Assembly: GCF_030116705.1 (NCBI RefSeq)
Contig: NZ_JAOTIK010000001.1
Coordinates: 4,616,501 to 4,680,500 of the forward strand
Length of the DNA: 64,000 nt
Direction: 5' to 3'
Source: Streptomyces sp. ML-6
Lineage (GTDB): Bacteria; Actinomycetota; Actinomycetes; Streptomycetales; Streptomycetaceae
Positions 21,136 to 28,885 of the stretch are shown here, one piece after another. The translations under genes were made by a program, and so were the position numbers. Below the pieces are notes generated by a model. It was not told where the DNA came from and ran no database searches. It saw only the letters and a program-made list of their open reading frames with translations. Within the stretch, counting starts at the first letter, position 1. The number at the start of each line of letters is the position of its first letter.

Positions 21136-22039
21136 AAGCACGCCCCGGGTCGCGGGGATCGGGAGGAGTCCGCTCGGGAGGAGTCCGCTCGGGAGGAGTC
21201 CGCTGTGGACCTTCGGGATCCTCCGTTCCGAGCTGGTCACCACCCTCCGCCGCTGGCGCACCCTGGCCCTGCTCGGGGTGCTGGCCGCCGTACCCGTGCT
21301 GATCGGCATCGCGGTGCGCATCGAGACGGGCGGCGACTCCGGGCACGGACCGGGCGGCGGCGGGGCGGGCCCGGCGTTCCTCTCCCAGGTCACCAACAAC
21401 GGGCTCTTCCTGGTCTTCGCGGCCCTCGCGGTGACCCTCCCGGTCTTCCTGCCGATGGCCGTCGGGGTCGTCGCCGGTGACTCGGTCGCGGGCGAGGCGA
21501 ACGCCGGAACGCTGCGCTACCTGCTGGTCGCCCCGGCCGGCCGGACCCGGCTGCTGCTGACGAAGTACGCCTCGGTGCTGGTGTTCTGCCTGGTCGCGAC
21601 CCTGGTCGTGGCCCTGTCCGCGCTCGCCGTGGGGGTGTTGCTCTTCCCCGTCGGGGAGGTCACGACCATCTCGGGGACGCGGATCAGCTTCGGCGAGGGG
21701 CTGTTGCGGGCCGGACTGGTCGCGGTGGTCGTCGCCGCGTCGCTGATCGGGTTCGCGGCCGTGGGCCTGTTCATCTCGACCCTGACCGGCAGCGGGATCG
21801 CGGCCATGGCCGCCACCGTCGGGATCCTGATCACCATTCAGATCGTGGACGGCATCCCGCAGTTGAGCGGAATCCACCCGTATCTCTTCCCGCACTACTG
21901 GATGTCGTACGCGGACCTGATGCGGGCCCCGGTCCATTGGGACGAAGTGGTCAGGAACCTGGGGCTCCAGGGCCTGTACGCGGCGGTGTTCGGCTCGGCG
22001 GCCTGGGCCCGCTTCACGACGAAGGACATCACCGCCTGA
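21122..22039 (+). CDS. ABC-2 type transporter permease
   Basis: The membrane partner of the preceding ATPase (305 residues, about six hydrophobic segments). The region AVTLPVFLPMAVGVVAGDSVAGEANAGTLRYLL is typical of ABC-2 permeases that span the membrane once per half-transporter. The first helix begins at about residue 43 (TLALLGVLAAVPVLIGIAV). Residues 14-28 are GRSPLGRSPLGRSPL, coded by three copies of a 15-base unit, so the length of the N-terminal cytoplasmic leader may vary between strains. The ATG start overlaps the ATPase gene by 14 bases, indicating one operon. Confidence 0.88.
   Translation: MSQAESTPRVAGIGRSPLGRSPLGRSPLWTFGILRSELVTTLRRWRTLALLGVLAAVPVLIGIAVRIETGGDSGHGPGGGGAGPAFLSQVTNNGLFLVFAALAVTLPVFLPMAVGVVAGDSVAGEANAGTLRYLLVAPAGRTRLLLTKYASVLVFCLVATLVVALSALAVGVLLFPVGEVTTISGTRISFGEGLLRAGLVAVVVAASLIGFAAVGLFISTLTGSGIAAMAATVGILITIQIVDGIPQLSGIHPYLFPHYWMSYADLMRAPVHWDEVVRNLGLQGLYAAVFGSAAWARFTTKDITA
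21160..21204 (+). repeat. 15-base in-frame tandem repeat (3 copies) in the permease gene
   Basis: Three exact copies of CGGGAGGAGTCCGCT at 21160-21174, 21175-21189 and 21190-21204 encode GRSPL three times. Confidence 0.95.
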
Positions 22040-22048
22040 CGCACGGGG

Positions 22049-22204
22049 CGGCCCCGGTCCGGCACGGGAGGTGCGAGGACGGAGGCGGCCCCGGTCCGGC
22101 ACGGGAGGTGCGAGGACGGAGGCGGCCCCGGTCAGGCACGGGAGGTGCGAGGACGGAGGCGGCCCCGGTCAGGCACAGGAGAGGCGAGGCGGCCCCGGTC
22201 CGGT
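22049..22204. repeat. 37-base tandem repeat between ABC permease and TetR genes
   Basis: Three almost exact 37-base copies begin at 22049, 22086 and 22123, followed by a shortened fourth (22160-22189) and the start of a fifth (22190). Copies differ at one position (TCC versus TCA). Since 37 is not a multiple of 3, it is not a coding repeat. It fills much of the 385-base gap 22040-22424. The rest of the gap, to the TetR start, contains no convincing gene; it falls in GC content toward 22320-22420, where the TetR promoter should lie. Confidence 0.9.
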
Positions 22205-22424
22205 AAGCGGGGGTTATGCCGGGTGCGGAGCGGTCACCGCCCGCGCCGTCGGCCGGGCGAGCCGTCCCCCGATCGGCTCGTCGCGGCACGAACGGCACGA
22301 ACGGTGCGGATGGACGGGAACGACACGACACGACACGGCACGTTCCGTTTCCGCCTGGGTATTGTTCGATCTCTGGCGACGGGCTGTCAACAAGGCCCTT
22401 TCCCAACACCCCTATGCTCACCGA

Positions 22425-23018
22425 ATGATCACATCGCCGAGTTCACTGCGCCGCAGCGAGAGATCACGCAGGGCGATCCTGGAGGCTGCCCTCGAACTGT
22501 GCACGGAGAAGGGGTACGGGCGCGTCACCATCGAGGCCATCGCGGCCAGGGCGGGCGTCAGCAAGAAGACGATCTACCGCTGGTGGCCGTCGAAGAGCGC
22601 GGTGATCCTGGAGGCCTTCACCGAGGCCCTGGTGGACACGACGCCGTTCGACGACACCGGGGACATCGCCGCCGACCTGCGGAGCAATGTGATGGGCGCG
22701 GTACGGCTCATCTCCACGCCGCCCTTCGGCCCCGCGTACTCCGGGATCCTCTCCGAGATGCACCACGACGACGTCCTCACCGAGATCGTCAGGTCGAAGC
22801 TGATCGCCCCCCGCGTCGAGGAGGCCGTCGACCGGCTGCGCCGGGCCCAGGAGCAGGGCCAGATCCCGCCGGACGCCGATCTCCCGCTGGCCGTGGAGAT
22901 GTTGTACGGCCCGATGTACTACCGCCACGTCCTGCGCATGCCGATCCAGGACGAGGAGGAGATCGCCGCGCTGGTCGCGCACGTGCTGCGGGCGATCGGG
23001 GCGCCGCCGGAACCCTGA
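22425..23018 (+). CDS. TetR/AcrR family transcriptional regulator
   Basis: A 197-residue one-component repressor. The N-terminal helix-turn-helix spans about residues 12-58 (RRAILEAALELCTEKGYGRV, then IAARAGVSKKTIYRWWPSKS), with a ligand-binding helical domain after it. The ATG at 22425 begins just before the DNA-binding domain, and an upstream in-frame continuation runs through the 37-base repeats and is rejected. An upstream ATG at 22414 in another frame stops after four codons. It may control the preceding ABC transporter, but no operator was identified. Confidence 0.88.
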   Translation: MITSPSSLRRSERSRRAILEAALELCTEKGYGRVTIEAIAARAGVSKKTIYRWWPSKSAVILEAFTEALVDTTPFDDTGDIAADLRSNVMGAVRLISTPPFGPAYSGILSEMHHDDVLTEIVRSKLIAPRVEEAVDRLRRAQEQGQIPPDADLPLAVEMLYGPMYYRHVLRMPIQDEEEIAALVAHVLRAIGAPPEP

Positions 23019-23106
23019 GGGCGGGGGACGCCCCGCGCCGGGATTCCTCACGGGGCGGTGTGCCGCGCCCGGCCCCGTTGTCAGAGGGCCGTGCGAGCAT
23101 GCGCGT

Positions 23107-23553
23107 ATGGGAAATCTGTACGACTACTTCAGCGCACCGGACGACCCGGCGGCCCTGACGGCGTTCGGCCAGGGGGCCGGGGCCGCCGGATTCCCGGTGC
23201 TCCCGGTCAAGGGCATCGACCCGTACGTGCAGTTGGGGCAGGCCGAGAGCCTGCTCACCGGCACGCCGTACGAGGACATCACGCCGCTGCCGCGCTTCAA
23301 CCGGCTGCTCAGTTCCCCCGAGGACGAGTCCTGCTGGCTGGTCACGCTCACCGACGAGCTGCGTGACGCCCTGGTGGCCGCGCGGCCCGGCGGATTCGCG
23401 ACGGTGGCCGAATCCTGGTCGCGCATCGAGGAGTTCGGCGGGGAGGCCCGGCCGGAGGACCTGGCCGACTTCCTCGGGAGACTGGCGGACCTGGCCGAGG
23501 GGGCCGCGTCCCGGAGCGAGCCGCACCGGCTGTACTGCCTGATGTCGCTCTGA
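23107..23553 (+). CDS. Hypothetical protein (Streptomyces-type, about 148 residues)
   Basis: An acidic, soluble 148-residue protein of unknown function beginning MGNLYDYFSAPDD. It has no signal peptide or membrane segment. The sequence alternates short conserved-looking blocks (FPVLPVKGIDPYVQLGQAES and SPEDESCWLVTLTDELRD), suggesting a compact alpha/beta domain. Codon usage is normal for the genome, so it is a genuine gene. The ATG at 23107 is preceded by a weak ribosome-binding site. It is convergent with the HAD phosphatase. No function is proposed. Confidence 0.75.
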   Translation: MGNLYDYFSAPDDPAALTAFGQGAGAAGFPVLPVKGIDPYVQLGQAESLLTGTPYEDITPLPRFNRLLSSPEDESCWLVTLTDELRDALVAARPGGFATVAESWSRIEEFGGEARPEDLADFLGRLADLAEGAASRSEPHRLYCLMSL

Positions 23554-23644
23554 CCGTCCCGCCACGGGCAGGGGCTTCTCCGTGTCCCGTGCCCGCGTCC
23601 GCCGTGTACCGCGCCCGAGTGTTCTGTGCCCGCGCCGCTTCCGC

Positions 23645-24451
23645 TCAGCCGAACACCCGCTCCAGCACCTTCGCGACCCCGTCGTCCTCGTTCGACGACG
23701 TCACCTCGTCCGCCGCGGCCCGCAGGTCCGGGTGGGCGTTGGCCATGGCGACGCCGTGCCCGGCCGCACGGAACAGGGGCAGGTCGTTGGGCATGTCCCC
23801 GAAGGCGACCGCGGTGTCCGCGGCCACCCCGAGGTACTCGGCGGCCAGCGCGAGACCGGTCCCCTTGTCGACCCCGTACGGCTGCAGCTCGACCGTGCCG
23901 GGGCCGGAGTGCGTGACGGTGGCGAGGTCGCCGACGATCCCGCGGGCCGCCTCGGCCAGCGCGTCGTCGGTGAGCTCCGGGTGCCGGACGAGGACCTTGA
24001 TCACGGGGGCGGACCACAACTCGTGGCGGTTGCGGGTGCGTTGGGCGGGCAGCGTCGGGTGGGGCATCCGGTAGCCCGGCTCGATCAGAGTGCGGCCCTC
24101 GGGCCCGTCCTGGTCCACGGCCGCGAAGACCGGCCCCACCTCGGCCTCGATCTTGCCGAGCGCGGTGTGGGCCGCCTCCCGGTCCAGGGTGACCGTGCGC
24201 ACCAGCCGCCCGGAGCCGGCGTCGTACAGCTGGGTGCCCTGTCCGCAGACCGCCGGGCCCCGGTACCCCAGCCCCGCGAGCAGCGCGCGTATCCCGGGCA
24301 CGGGCCGCCCGGTGACCACGAGGTGCCGGGCCCCGGCGCGGGCGGCCAGGGCGAGCGCGGCACGGGTGCGGGGGCTGACGGTGTCGTCGCGACGCAGCAG
24401 CGTGCCGTCCAGGTCGGTGGCCACGAGCGCATGTGCGGGCGGAAAGTGCAT
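23645..24451 (-). CDS. HAD-IIB (Cof-type) hydrolase
   Basis: A haloacid-dehalogenase superfamily phosphatase with a type IIB cap, 268 residues. Motif I is DLDGTL, with nucleophile D13 and acid D15; motif II lies in VVTGRPV; and motif IV is GDMPNDLPLF near residue 218, coordinating Mg2+. Members dephosphorylate sugar phosphates or other small phosphorylated metabolites; the substrate cannot be inferred. The gene is transcribed leftward alone, with a short 5' region before the promoter-bearing gap that follows. Confidence 0.9.
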   Translation of the reverse strand: MHFPPAHALVATDLDGTLLRRDDTVSPRTRAALALAARAGARHLVVTGRPVPGIRALLAGLGYRGPAVCGQGTQLYDAGSGRLVRTVTLDREAAHTALGKIEAEVGPVFAAVDQDGPEGRTLIEPGYRMPHPTLPAQRTRNRHELWSAPVIKVLVRHPELTDDALAEAARGIVGDLATVTHSGPGTVELQPYGVDKGTGLALAAEYLGVAADTAVAFGDMPNDLPLFRAAGHGVAMANAHPDLRAAADEVTSSNEDDGVAKVLERVFG

Positions 24452-24949
24452 GGTGCAAAGGGTAGAAGCGCCCGGTGGGCGACCGGGCCCGCGTTGACAG
24501 GTCCTGCCGGGGTGCGTGTAATGGGCGCGGTGTCACGTGACGCCGGCCAAGAGCAGTGGGCCGGCCGGTGGTCGGGTGAACACCCTTCTTTGCACGAGGG
24601 GGCCCTCATGAGTTCGTACTCCGCGCCCTGGATCTGACGCCGACGCCCGACGCGGCGGCGCAGCCGCACGTCGTCGTCCGCGCCCCGCGCCCGTGGTTCC
24701 GTTCCGGGCACCCCGTTCCGCTCCTGCCCCGTCGCCGTCCACGCCCCGCGTCCGGCGCCGGAGGCCGTGTGCGGTCGTCCCGGGTGCCGCCCGCCGTCCC
24801 GCGTGCGCGATCCACGCGCGACCGGTACGCGATCGCGCGTCATGACCACCCGTTCCCGCAGCTGACCGCAGTTCATCGCGACTGACCGCAGCTGCCCGCA
24901 GCTCGGTGCGGCTCCGGCCGCATCCGGATCCACGGAGACACAGACCCGT
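24452..24949. other. 498-base gap: promoter and possible 9-codon ORF
   Basis: The gap holds a good vegetative promoter at 24494-24522 and, about 80 bases past its expected start point, a possible 9-codon ORF (24609-24638, MSSYSAPWI) with a GAGGGGG ribosome-binding site. From 24640 to 24840 the sequence is GC-rich without a plausible gene. At 24858-24910 there are short degenerate repeats of CTGACCGCAG type. The next gene begins at 24950. Confidence 0.5.
24494..24522 (+). promoter_or_regulatory. Sigma70-type (HrdB-like) promoter
   Basis: A perfect -35 TTGACA at 24494-24499, a 17-base spacer and TGTAAT at 24517-24522. It points toward the 9-codon ORF and, 430 bases on, the deazaflavin-reductase/hemerythrin gene. 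Confidence 0.6.
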
Positions 24950-25858
24950 ATGCCCACACCGTTCAACCAATCCGTCATCGACGAGTTCCGCGCCAACGAG
25001 GGGAAGGTCGGCGGCCCCTTCGAAGGCGGGGACCTGCTCCTGCTGACCACCACCGGCGCCAGGTCGGGCAAGGAGACCACCACCCCCCTCGGCTACGTCC
25101 GGCACGGCGACACACTGCTGGTCGTCGGCTCCAACCTCGGCGCTCCGAAGCACCCGGACTGGTACCACAACCTGCTCGCCCACCCCGTGGTCCGGGTGGA
25201 GGTCGGCACCCGTGCGTTCGAGGCCCTCGCGGTCCCCGCGGAGGGGGAGCGGCGCGGGGAACTGTTCGAGCACGTCGTGCGCACGTCCCCCGGATACGCC
25301 GACTACCAGGCCGGAACCACCCGGCTCCTGCCGGTCGTGGCGCTGGAACGCGCCGAGCCCGACGGCTGGGAGCCCCGCGAGATCACCACCCTCGCCGGAA
25401 AGCTCATGGAGGTCCACACCTGGCTGCGCGACCAGCTGCGCCAGGTACGGACGGAGGTGGACGCCCACCTCGCGGCCCGGGCCGCCCACCGGGGCCCCGG
25501 CGCGCCCCCGGCCCCGGGGCTCGGGCTGCAGATCAGGCAGCGCTGCCTGGCGTTCTGCCGGACCCTGGAGTTCCACCACACCAGCGAGGACGCGCACCTG
25601 TTCCCCGGGATCGCCCGGTACCACCCGGACCTGACCGCCACCTTCGACCGGCTCGCCGAGGAGCACCGCACGGTCGCCCGCCTCCAGGGCGATCTGGTGA
25701 CCCTGCTGGCGGACATCGCGGCCGCCGACCCCGAGCACTTCCGCGCCGAACTCGACAGGATGTCCACGGAGCTGAACGCGCACCTCGACCACGAGGAGGA
25801 GCAACTGCTGCCCCTACTGGCCGGCATTCCCTGGCCTCCTGCGCCTCAGGCCCCCTGA
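24950..25858 (+). CDS. F420-type nitroreductase (DDN-like) fused to a hemerythrin HHE domain
   Basis: Two domains in one 302-residue chain. Residues 1 to about 140 match the deazaflavin-dependent nitroreductase family (split beta-barrel), with LLLLTTTGARSGKETTTPLGY and NLGAPKHPDWYHNLLAHPVVRVEVG, the usual F420/quinone-binding region. From about 150 the chain is a four-helix hemerythrin domain with metal-binding His/Glu residues in MEVHTWLRDQL, LEFHHTSEDAHLFP, LAEEHRTV and LDHEEEQLLPLL. Established knowledge: DDN-like enzymes use F420H2 to reduce quinones, and HHE domains bind di-iron and O2 or NO. Inference: oxygen- or NO-responsive redox enzyme. No start ambiguity; the ATG follows GGAGAC. 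Confidence 0.87.
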   Translation: MPTPFNQSVIDEFRANEGKVGGPFEGGDLLLLTTTGARSGKETTTPLGYVRHGDTLLVVGSNLGAPKHPDWYHNLLAHPVVRVEVGTRAFEALAVPAEGERRGELFEHVVRTSPGYADYQAGTTRLLPVVALERAEPDGWEPREITTLAGKLMEVHTWLRDQLRQVRTEVDAHLAARAAHRGPGAPPAPGLGLQIRQRCLAFCRTLEFHHTSEDAHLFPGIARYHPDLTATFDRLAEEHRTVARLQGDLVTLLADIAAADPEHFRAELDRMSTELNAHLDHEEEQLLPLLAGIPWPPAPQAP

Positions 25859-25865
25859 GACATCC

Positions 25866-25939
25866 GAACCGAACGAACCAACCGAACGAACCAACCGAAC
25901 CAAACCAACCAACCGAACGAACCGAACCAACCGAACCGC
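25866..25939. repeat. A/C-rich low-complexity repeat (ACCGAACGA/ACCAACCGA type)
   Basis: About 74 bases built from interspersed AACC, GAACGAACC and CAACC units, nearly free of T and unlike the surrounding GC-rich DNA. It lies between the hemerythrin-fusion gene and the VOC gene. It forms no stable hairpin because both strands lack self-complementarity. Confidence 0.85.
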
Positions 25940-25963
25940 TTCCGGCGGTGGAAAGGCCGTGCC

Positions 25964-26359
25964 GTGCGAGTGAGAGTCAAGGACTTCGATCATCTGGTGC
26001 TCAACGTGCAGGACGTCGAACAGTCCCTGGAGTTCTACTGCGGTCTCCTCGGCCTGGAGCCGGTCAAGGTGGACGAGTGGCGGGCCGGGAAGGCCCCGTT
26101 CCCGTCGGTACGGGTCAGCCCGACGATGATCATCGATCTGCTGGGCCGGCCGCGCCATGAGTCGAACGTCGACCACATCTGCCTGGTCGTCGAGCCGCTG
26201 GACTGGCAGGAGGTCATCGACTCGGGCGTCTTCACCGTGCTGGAGGGCCCGGTCACCCGTTCCGGCGCCCGGGGCGACGCGCAGTCGGTGTACGTCCGGG
26301 ACCCGGACGGCAACACCGTCGAGCTGCGCTGGTACCCGCAGGACGTGACGCAGGGCTGA
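25964..26359 (+). CDS. VOC family (glyoxalase/bleomycin-resistance-like) protein
   Basis: A single VOC module pair of 131 residues. The expected metal-site pattern is present: His in FDHLVLNVQDVEQSLEFY near residue 7, His in NVDHICLVVE near residue 68, and Glu in NTVELRWY near the end. It may be a small metal-dependent lyase/isomerase or dioxygenase-like protein; the substrate is unknown. The start is GTG, and a GTG two codons later is also possible. A strong terminator follows directly. Confidence 0.85.
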   Translation: MRVRVKDFDHLVLNVQDVEQSLEFYCGLLGLEPVKVDEWRAGKAPFPSVRVSPTMIIDLLGRPRHESNVDHICLVVEPLDWQEVIDSGVFTVLEGPVTRSGARGDAQSVYVRDPDGNTVELRWYPQDVTQG

Positions 26360-26370
26360 CCGGCCGGGCG

Positions 26371-26401
26371 GCCCCGGACGGGAGACACCCCCGTCCGGGG
26401 C
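26371..26401 (+). terminator. Hairpin terminator after the VOC gene
   Basis: Arms 26371-26382 and 26390-26401 form a perfect 12-base stem with a 7-base loop, 11 bases past the VOC stop. Confidence 0.8.
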
Positions 26402-26443
26402 ACGGAAGGCGGTCCGCCCGTCCCGGTCATGGCTCAGCACAGG

Positions 26444-26467
26444 ATTCTCTGACTAAGGTCAGAGAAT
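26444..26467. promoter_or_regulatory. Perfect palindromic operator overlapping the MarR-GNAT start
   Basis: Arms ATTCTCTGAC (26444-26453) and GTCAGAGAAT (26458-26467) are exact inverted repeats with a 4-base spacer. The last two bases of the right arm are the first two of the ATG start. A 10-4-10 dyad is the usual size for a MarR-dimer site, so autoregulation is likely. Confidence 0.8.
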
Positions 26468-27368
26468 GGATGAACAGATCGACCGGGTACGGCGGTTCAA
26501 CCGCACCGTCACCGAACGCGTGGGCGTGCTCCACGGCCACTACCTGGGCCGCGACCGGCCGGTCGGCGAGGCCCGGCTGCTCTGGGAGATCGGCGAACGG
26601 GGCCTGGACGTGCGGCGGCTGCGCGAACGTCTCGGGCTCGACTCCGGTTACGTCAGCCGGCTGCTGCGCTCCCTGGAGGCCGACGGCCTGGTGACGGTGG
26701 AGCCGCACCCCCGGGACGGGCGCGTGCGCACGGTGCGGCTCACGGGGAGGGGACGGGCGGAGCGGTCCCTGATCGACGAGCGCAGCAACGAGCTGGCCGG
26801 TTCCCTCCTCGAACCGCTCAACCCCGCGCAACGCGCCCGGCTGGTCGCGGCCATGACCGAGGTCGACCGGCTGCTGACCGCCGCGACGGTCGCCCTGGAC
26901 GTCGTCGACCCCGACCACCCCGACGCCCGGTGCTGCCTCTCGTCCTACTTCGACGAGGTGCGCGGGCTCTTCGAGACCGGTTTCGACCCCGCGCTCAGTC
27001 TCCTCCCCGACACGGGCGAACTCCGGCCGGAGCGCGGCCTGTTCCTGGTCGCCCGGCTGCACGGCGAGCCCGTCGGCTGCGCCGGTGTGAAGCTGCCGCC
27101 CGGGGGTCCGGCGGAGATCAAGCGCATGTGGGTCGCCCCCCGGGCCCGCAGGCTCGGACTCGGCCGCCGTTTCCTGACCGAACTGGAGGCGCGGGCCGCC
27201 CGGCACGGCTGTGACACGTTGCGGCTGGACACCAACAAGGCGCTCGGCGCCGCGATCGGCCTGTACCGGTCCTTCGGCTTCCAGGAGGTCGCGGCCTTCA
27301 ACGACGAGCCGTACGCCCACCACTGGTTCGAGAAGCGGATCGCCGCACCGCCGGACCGCCCCCGATGA
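26466..27368 (+). CDS. MarR-family regulator fused to GNAT acetyltransferase
   Basis: A 300-residue fusion. Residues about 20-140 form a MarR winged helix (VGEARLLWEIGERG, LRERLGLDSGYVSRLLRSLE, DGRVRTVRLTGRGRAE wing). Residues about 150-290 are a GNAT fold: KRMWVAPRARRLGLGRRFL includes the acetyl-CoA-binding loop, and ALGAAIGLYRSFGFQEV is the terminal GNAT motif. Such MarR-GNAT fusions are known in actinobacteria and proteobacteria. A perfect palindrome lies at the start codon, so the protein probably represses itself. The acyl substrate is unknown. The transcript may be leaderless or nearly so because the palindrome leaves no room for a normal ribosome-binding site. Confidence 0.9.
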   Translation: MDEQIDRVRRFNRTVTERVGVLHGHYLGRDRPVGEARLLWEIGERGLDVRRLRERLGLDSGYVSRLLRSLEADGLVTVEPHPRDGRVRTVRLTGRGRAERSLIDERSNELAGSLLEPLNPAQRARLVAAMTEVDRLLTAATVALDVVDPDHPDARCCLSSYFDEVRGLFETGFDPALSLLPDTGELRPERGLFLVARLHGEPVGCAGVKLPPGGPAEIKRMWVAPRARRLGLGRRFLTELEARAARHGCDTLRLDTNKALGAAIGLYRSFGFQEVAAFNDEPYAHHWFEKRIAAPPDRPR

Positions 27369-27435
27369 GTTCTCCCGGTTCGAACAGTCTCCTTCCCAGT
27401 CCCCTTCACCGCCTACGTACAACAGGAGGAAGCAC

Positions 27436-28080
27436 GTGGAACAGCTGCTGAGGGTCCAGAACTTCAACGTGTCGAGCGACGGCTTCGGGGCCGGCGAGGG
27501 CCAGAGCCTGGAGAGGCCGTTCGGGCACGCCGATCCGGGGACCATGTTCAGCTGGGCCGGGGCCACGGCGAGCTGGCCCAACCGCACCGACCCCGGCGGG
27601 AGCCGCGGCCTCGACGACTACTTCACGCGGGACTTCACGAACAACATCGGCGCCGAGATCATGGGCCGCAACAAGTTCGGCCCTCAGCGCGGGCCCTGGC
27701 AGGACCACGACTGGCTCGGCTGGTGGGGCGACGAACCCCCGTTCCGCACCCCGGTGTTCGTGATGACGCACCACCTGCGGCCCTCGTTCACGCTCTCCGA
27801 CACCACGTTCCACTTCGTCGACGACGAACCGGCCGCAGTGCTCGAAAAGGCGCGGGGGGCGGCGCAGGGCAAGGACGTCCGGCTGGGCGGCGGGGCCGCC
27901 ACCATCCGGCAGTTCCTCGAAGCCGACCTCGTCGACACCCTGCACGTGGCGGTCTCGCCGGTGAAGCTCGGATCCGGTTCGCGGCTCTGGGAGTCCCCGG
28001 ACGAGCTGCTCGACCGGTTCCACCTCGACGTCGTGCCCAGCCCGAGCGGTGTGACGCACCACCTGTTCTGGCGCAAGTGA
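27436..28080 (+). CDS. RibD C-terminal/dihydrofolate-reductase-like protein
   Basis: A 214-residue protein of the RibD_C/DHFR-like reductase family that uses NAD(P)H. The GTG at 27436 has AGGAGGAA upstream. The C-terminal signature GGGAATIRQFLEADLVDTLH followed by SPVKLGSGSRLW is characteristic. The N-terminal strand QNFNVSSDGFG is the first strand of the fold. True folate reductase activity is unlikely, since the family is broad; no pathway is suggested. It follows the MarR-GNAT fusion by 67 bases and may share its transcript and so its palindromic control. Confidence 0.85.
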   Translation: MEQLLRVQNFNVSSDGFGAGEGQSLERPFGHADPGTMFSWAGATASWPNRTDPGGSRGLDDYFTRDFTNNIGAEIMGRNKFGPQRGPWQDHDWLGWWGDEPPFRTPVFVMTHHLRPSFTLSDTTFHFVDDEPAAVLEKARGAAQGKDVRLGGGAATIRQFLEADLVDTLHVAVSPVKLGSGSRLWESPDELLDRFHLDVVPSPSGVTHHLFWRK

Positions 28081-28208
28081 CGGAGGGGCCCGCCGGGCGG
28101 TGACCGGGGTCGCCGGGGCCGCCGGGGGCCGGGGCCTTCCAGCCCTCCGGGCTTCGGCCTCCGAGCCCCGGCCCTCCGAACCCCGGCCCTCCGGGCGGCT
28201 GTGAGAGA

Positions 28209-28790
28209 TCAGGCCGGGGCGCGCAGCCCGGCCAGGAGCCGGTCGAGCGCCTGCTCGGCGGCCTGCGGATCCCCGCCCCGCGCGATCCAGAGCGCGGCCT
28301 CGTTCATCGCCCCCGAAAGCAGCCGGGCCAGGGGCTCCACCGGCTGATCGGCGATGATCCCGGCCTCGGCGAGTGCCGCCAGGGCCTCCGTCAGGTGTCG
28401 GGCGGAGGACTCCTCGTCCATGGTCCGCCACTCGTCCCAGCCCAGCACGGTCGGCGCGTCGACCAGCAGGATCTGCCGCACGGCCGGATCGGTCCCCGCG
28501 GCCAGGAAGGCCCGGCAACCGGCCCGGAGCTGTTCCCAGAGGTCCTCGTACCGCTCGGCCGCGGCGGCCACCCGCTCGCCCAGCTCCTGCTGGACCTCGG
28601 CGACGACGGCCCGGAAGAGCCCCGCCTTGCTGTCGAAGTGGTGGTACGCGGCCCCCTTGGTGACCCCGGTGGCCCGCGCCACCTCGGCCAGCACCACGTG
28701 GTGGTAGCCGTCGGCGGCGAACCGGCGACGCCCCTCGTCCAGCAGCGCCCGCCGCGTGGCCGCCCGCTGTTCCGCCCGGTTGACCGCCAT
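28209..28790 (-). CDS. TetR/AcrR family transcriptional regulator
   Basis: A 193-residue repressor. The DNA-binding domain covers about residues 5-52, with FAADGYHHVVLAEVARATGV and TKGAAYHHFDSKAGLF. The C-terminal region matches TetR C-terminal domains seen in Streptomyces regulators. ATG 28790 begins a few residues before the DNA-binding domain; the longer in-frame extension would run through the operators and is rejected. It is divergent from the VOC gene at 28886, with two palindromic sites between them, so it probably represses both itself and the VOC gene. Confidence 0.9.
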   Translation of the reverse strand: MAVNRAEQRAATRRALLDEGRRRFAADGYHHVVLAEVARATGVTKGAAYHHFDSKAGLFRAVVAEVQQELGERVAAAAERYEDLWEQLRAGCRAFLAAGTDPAVRQILLVDAPTVLGWDEWRTMDEESSARHLTEALAALAEAGIIADQPVEPLARLLSGAMNEAALWIARGGDPQAAEQALDRLLAGLRAPA

Positions 28791-28813
28791 CGTTGCGAAC
28801 CTCCCTCTCCATT

Positions 28814-28865
28814 CACATACCCGGGGTACGCTAACATCACGGTTCGCATACCCGGGGTATGCGAA
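28814..28865. promoter_or_regulatory. Double TetR operator between tetR and VOC genes
   Basis: Site 1: TTCGCATACCC (28843-28853), centre G, GGGTATGCGAA (28855-28865), a perfect 11-1-11 dyad. Site 2: the same core TACCCGGGGTA at 28818-28828 with weaker flanks. The centres are 31 bases apart, about three helical turns, so two dimers would lie on the same face of the DNA. Confidence 0.85.
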
Positions 28866-28885
28866 ATTGACGGAAGGACCCTGCC

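Noticed and set aside
22049..22204. 37-base repeats as a CRISPR array
   Set aside because: Copies are directly adjacent with no unique spacers, and there are no cas genes.
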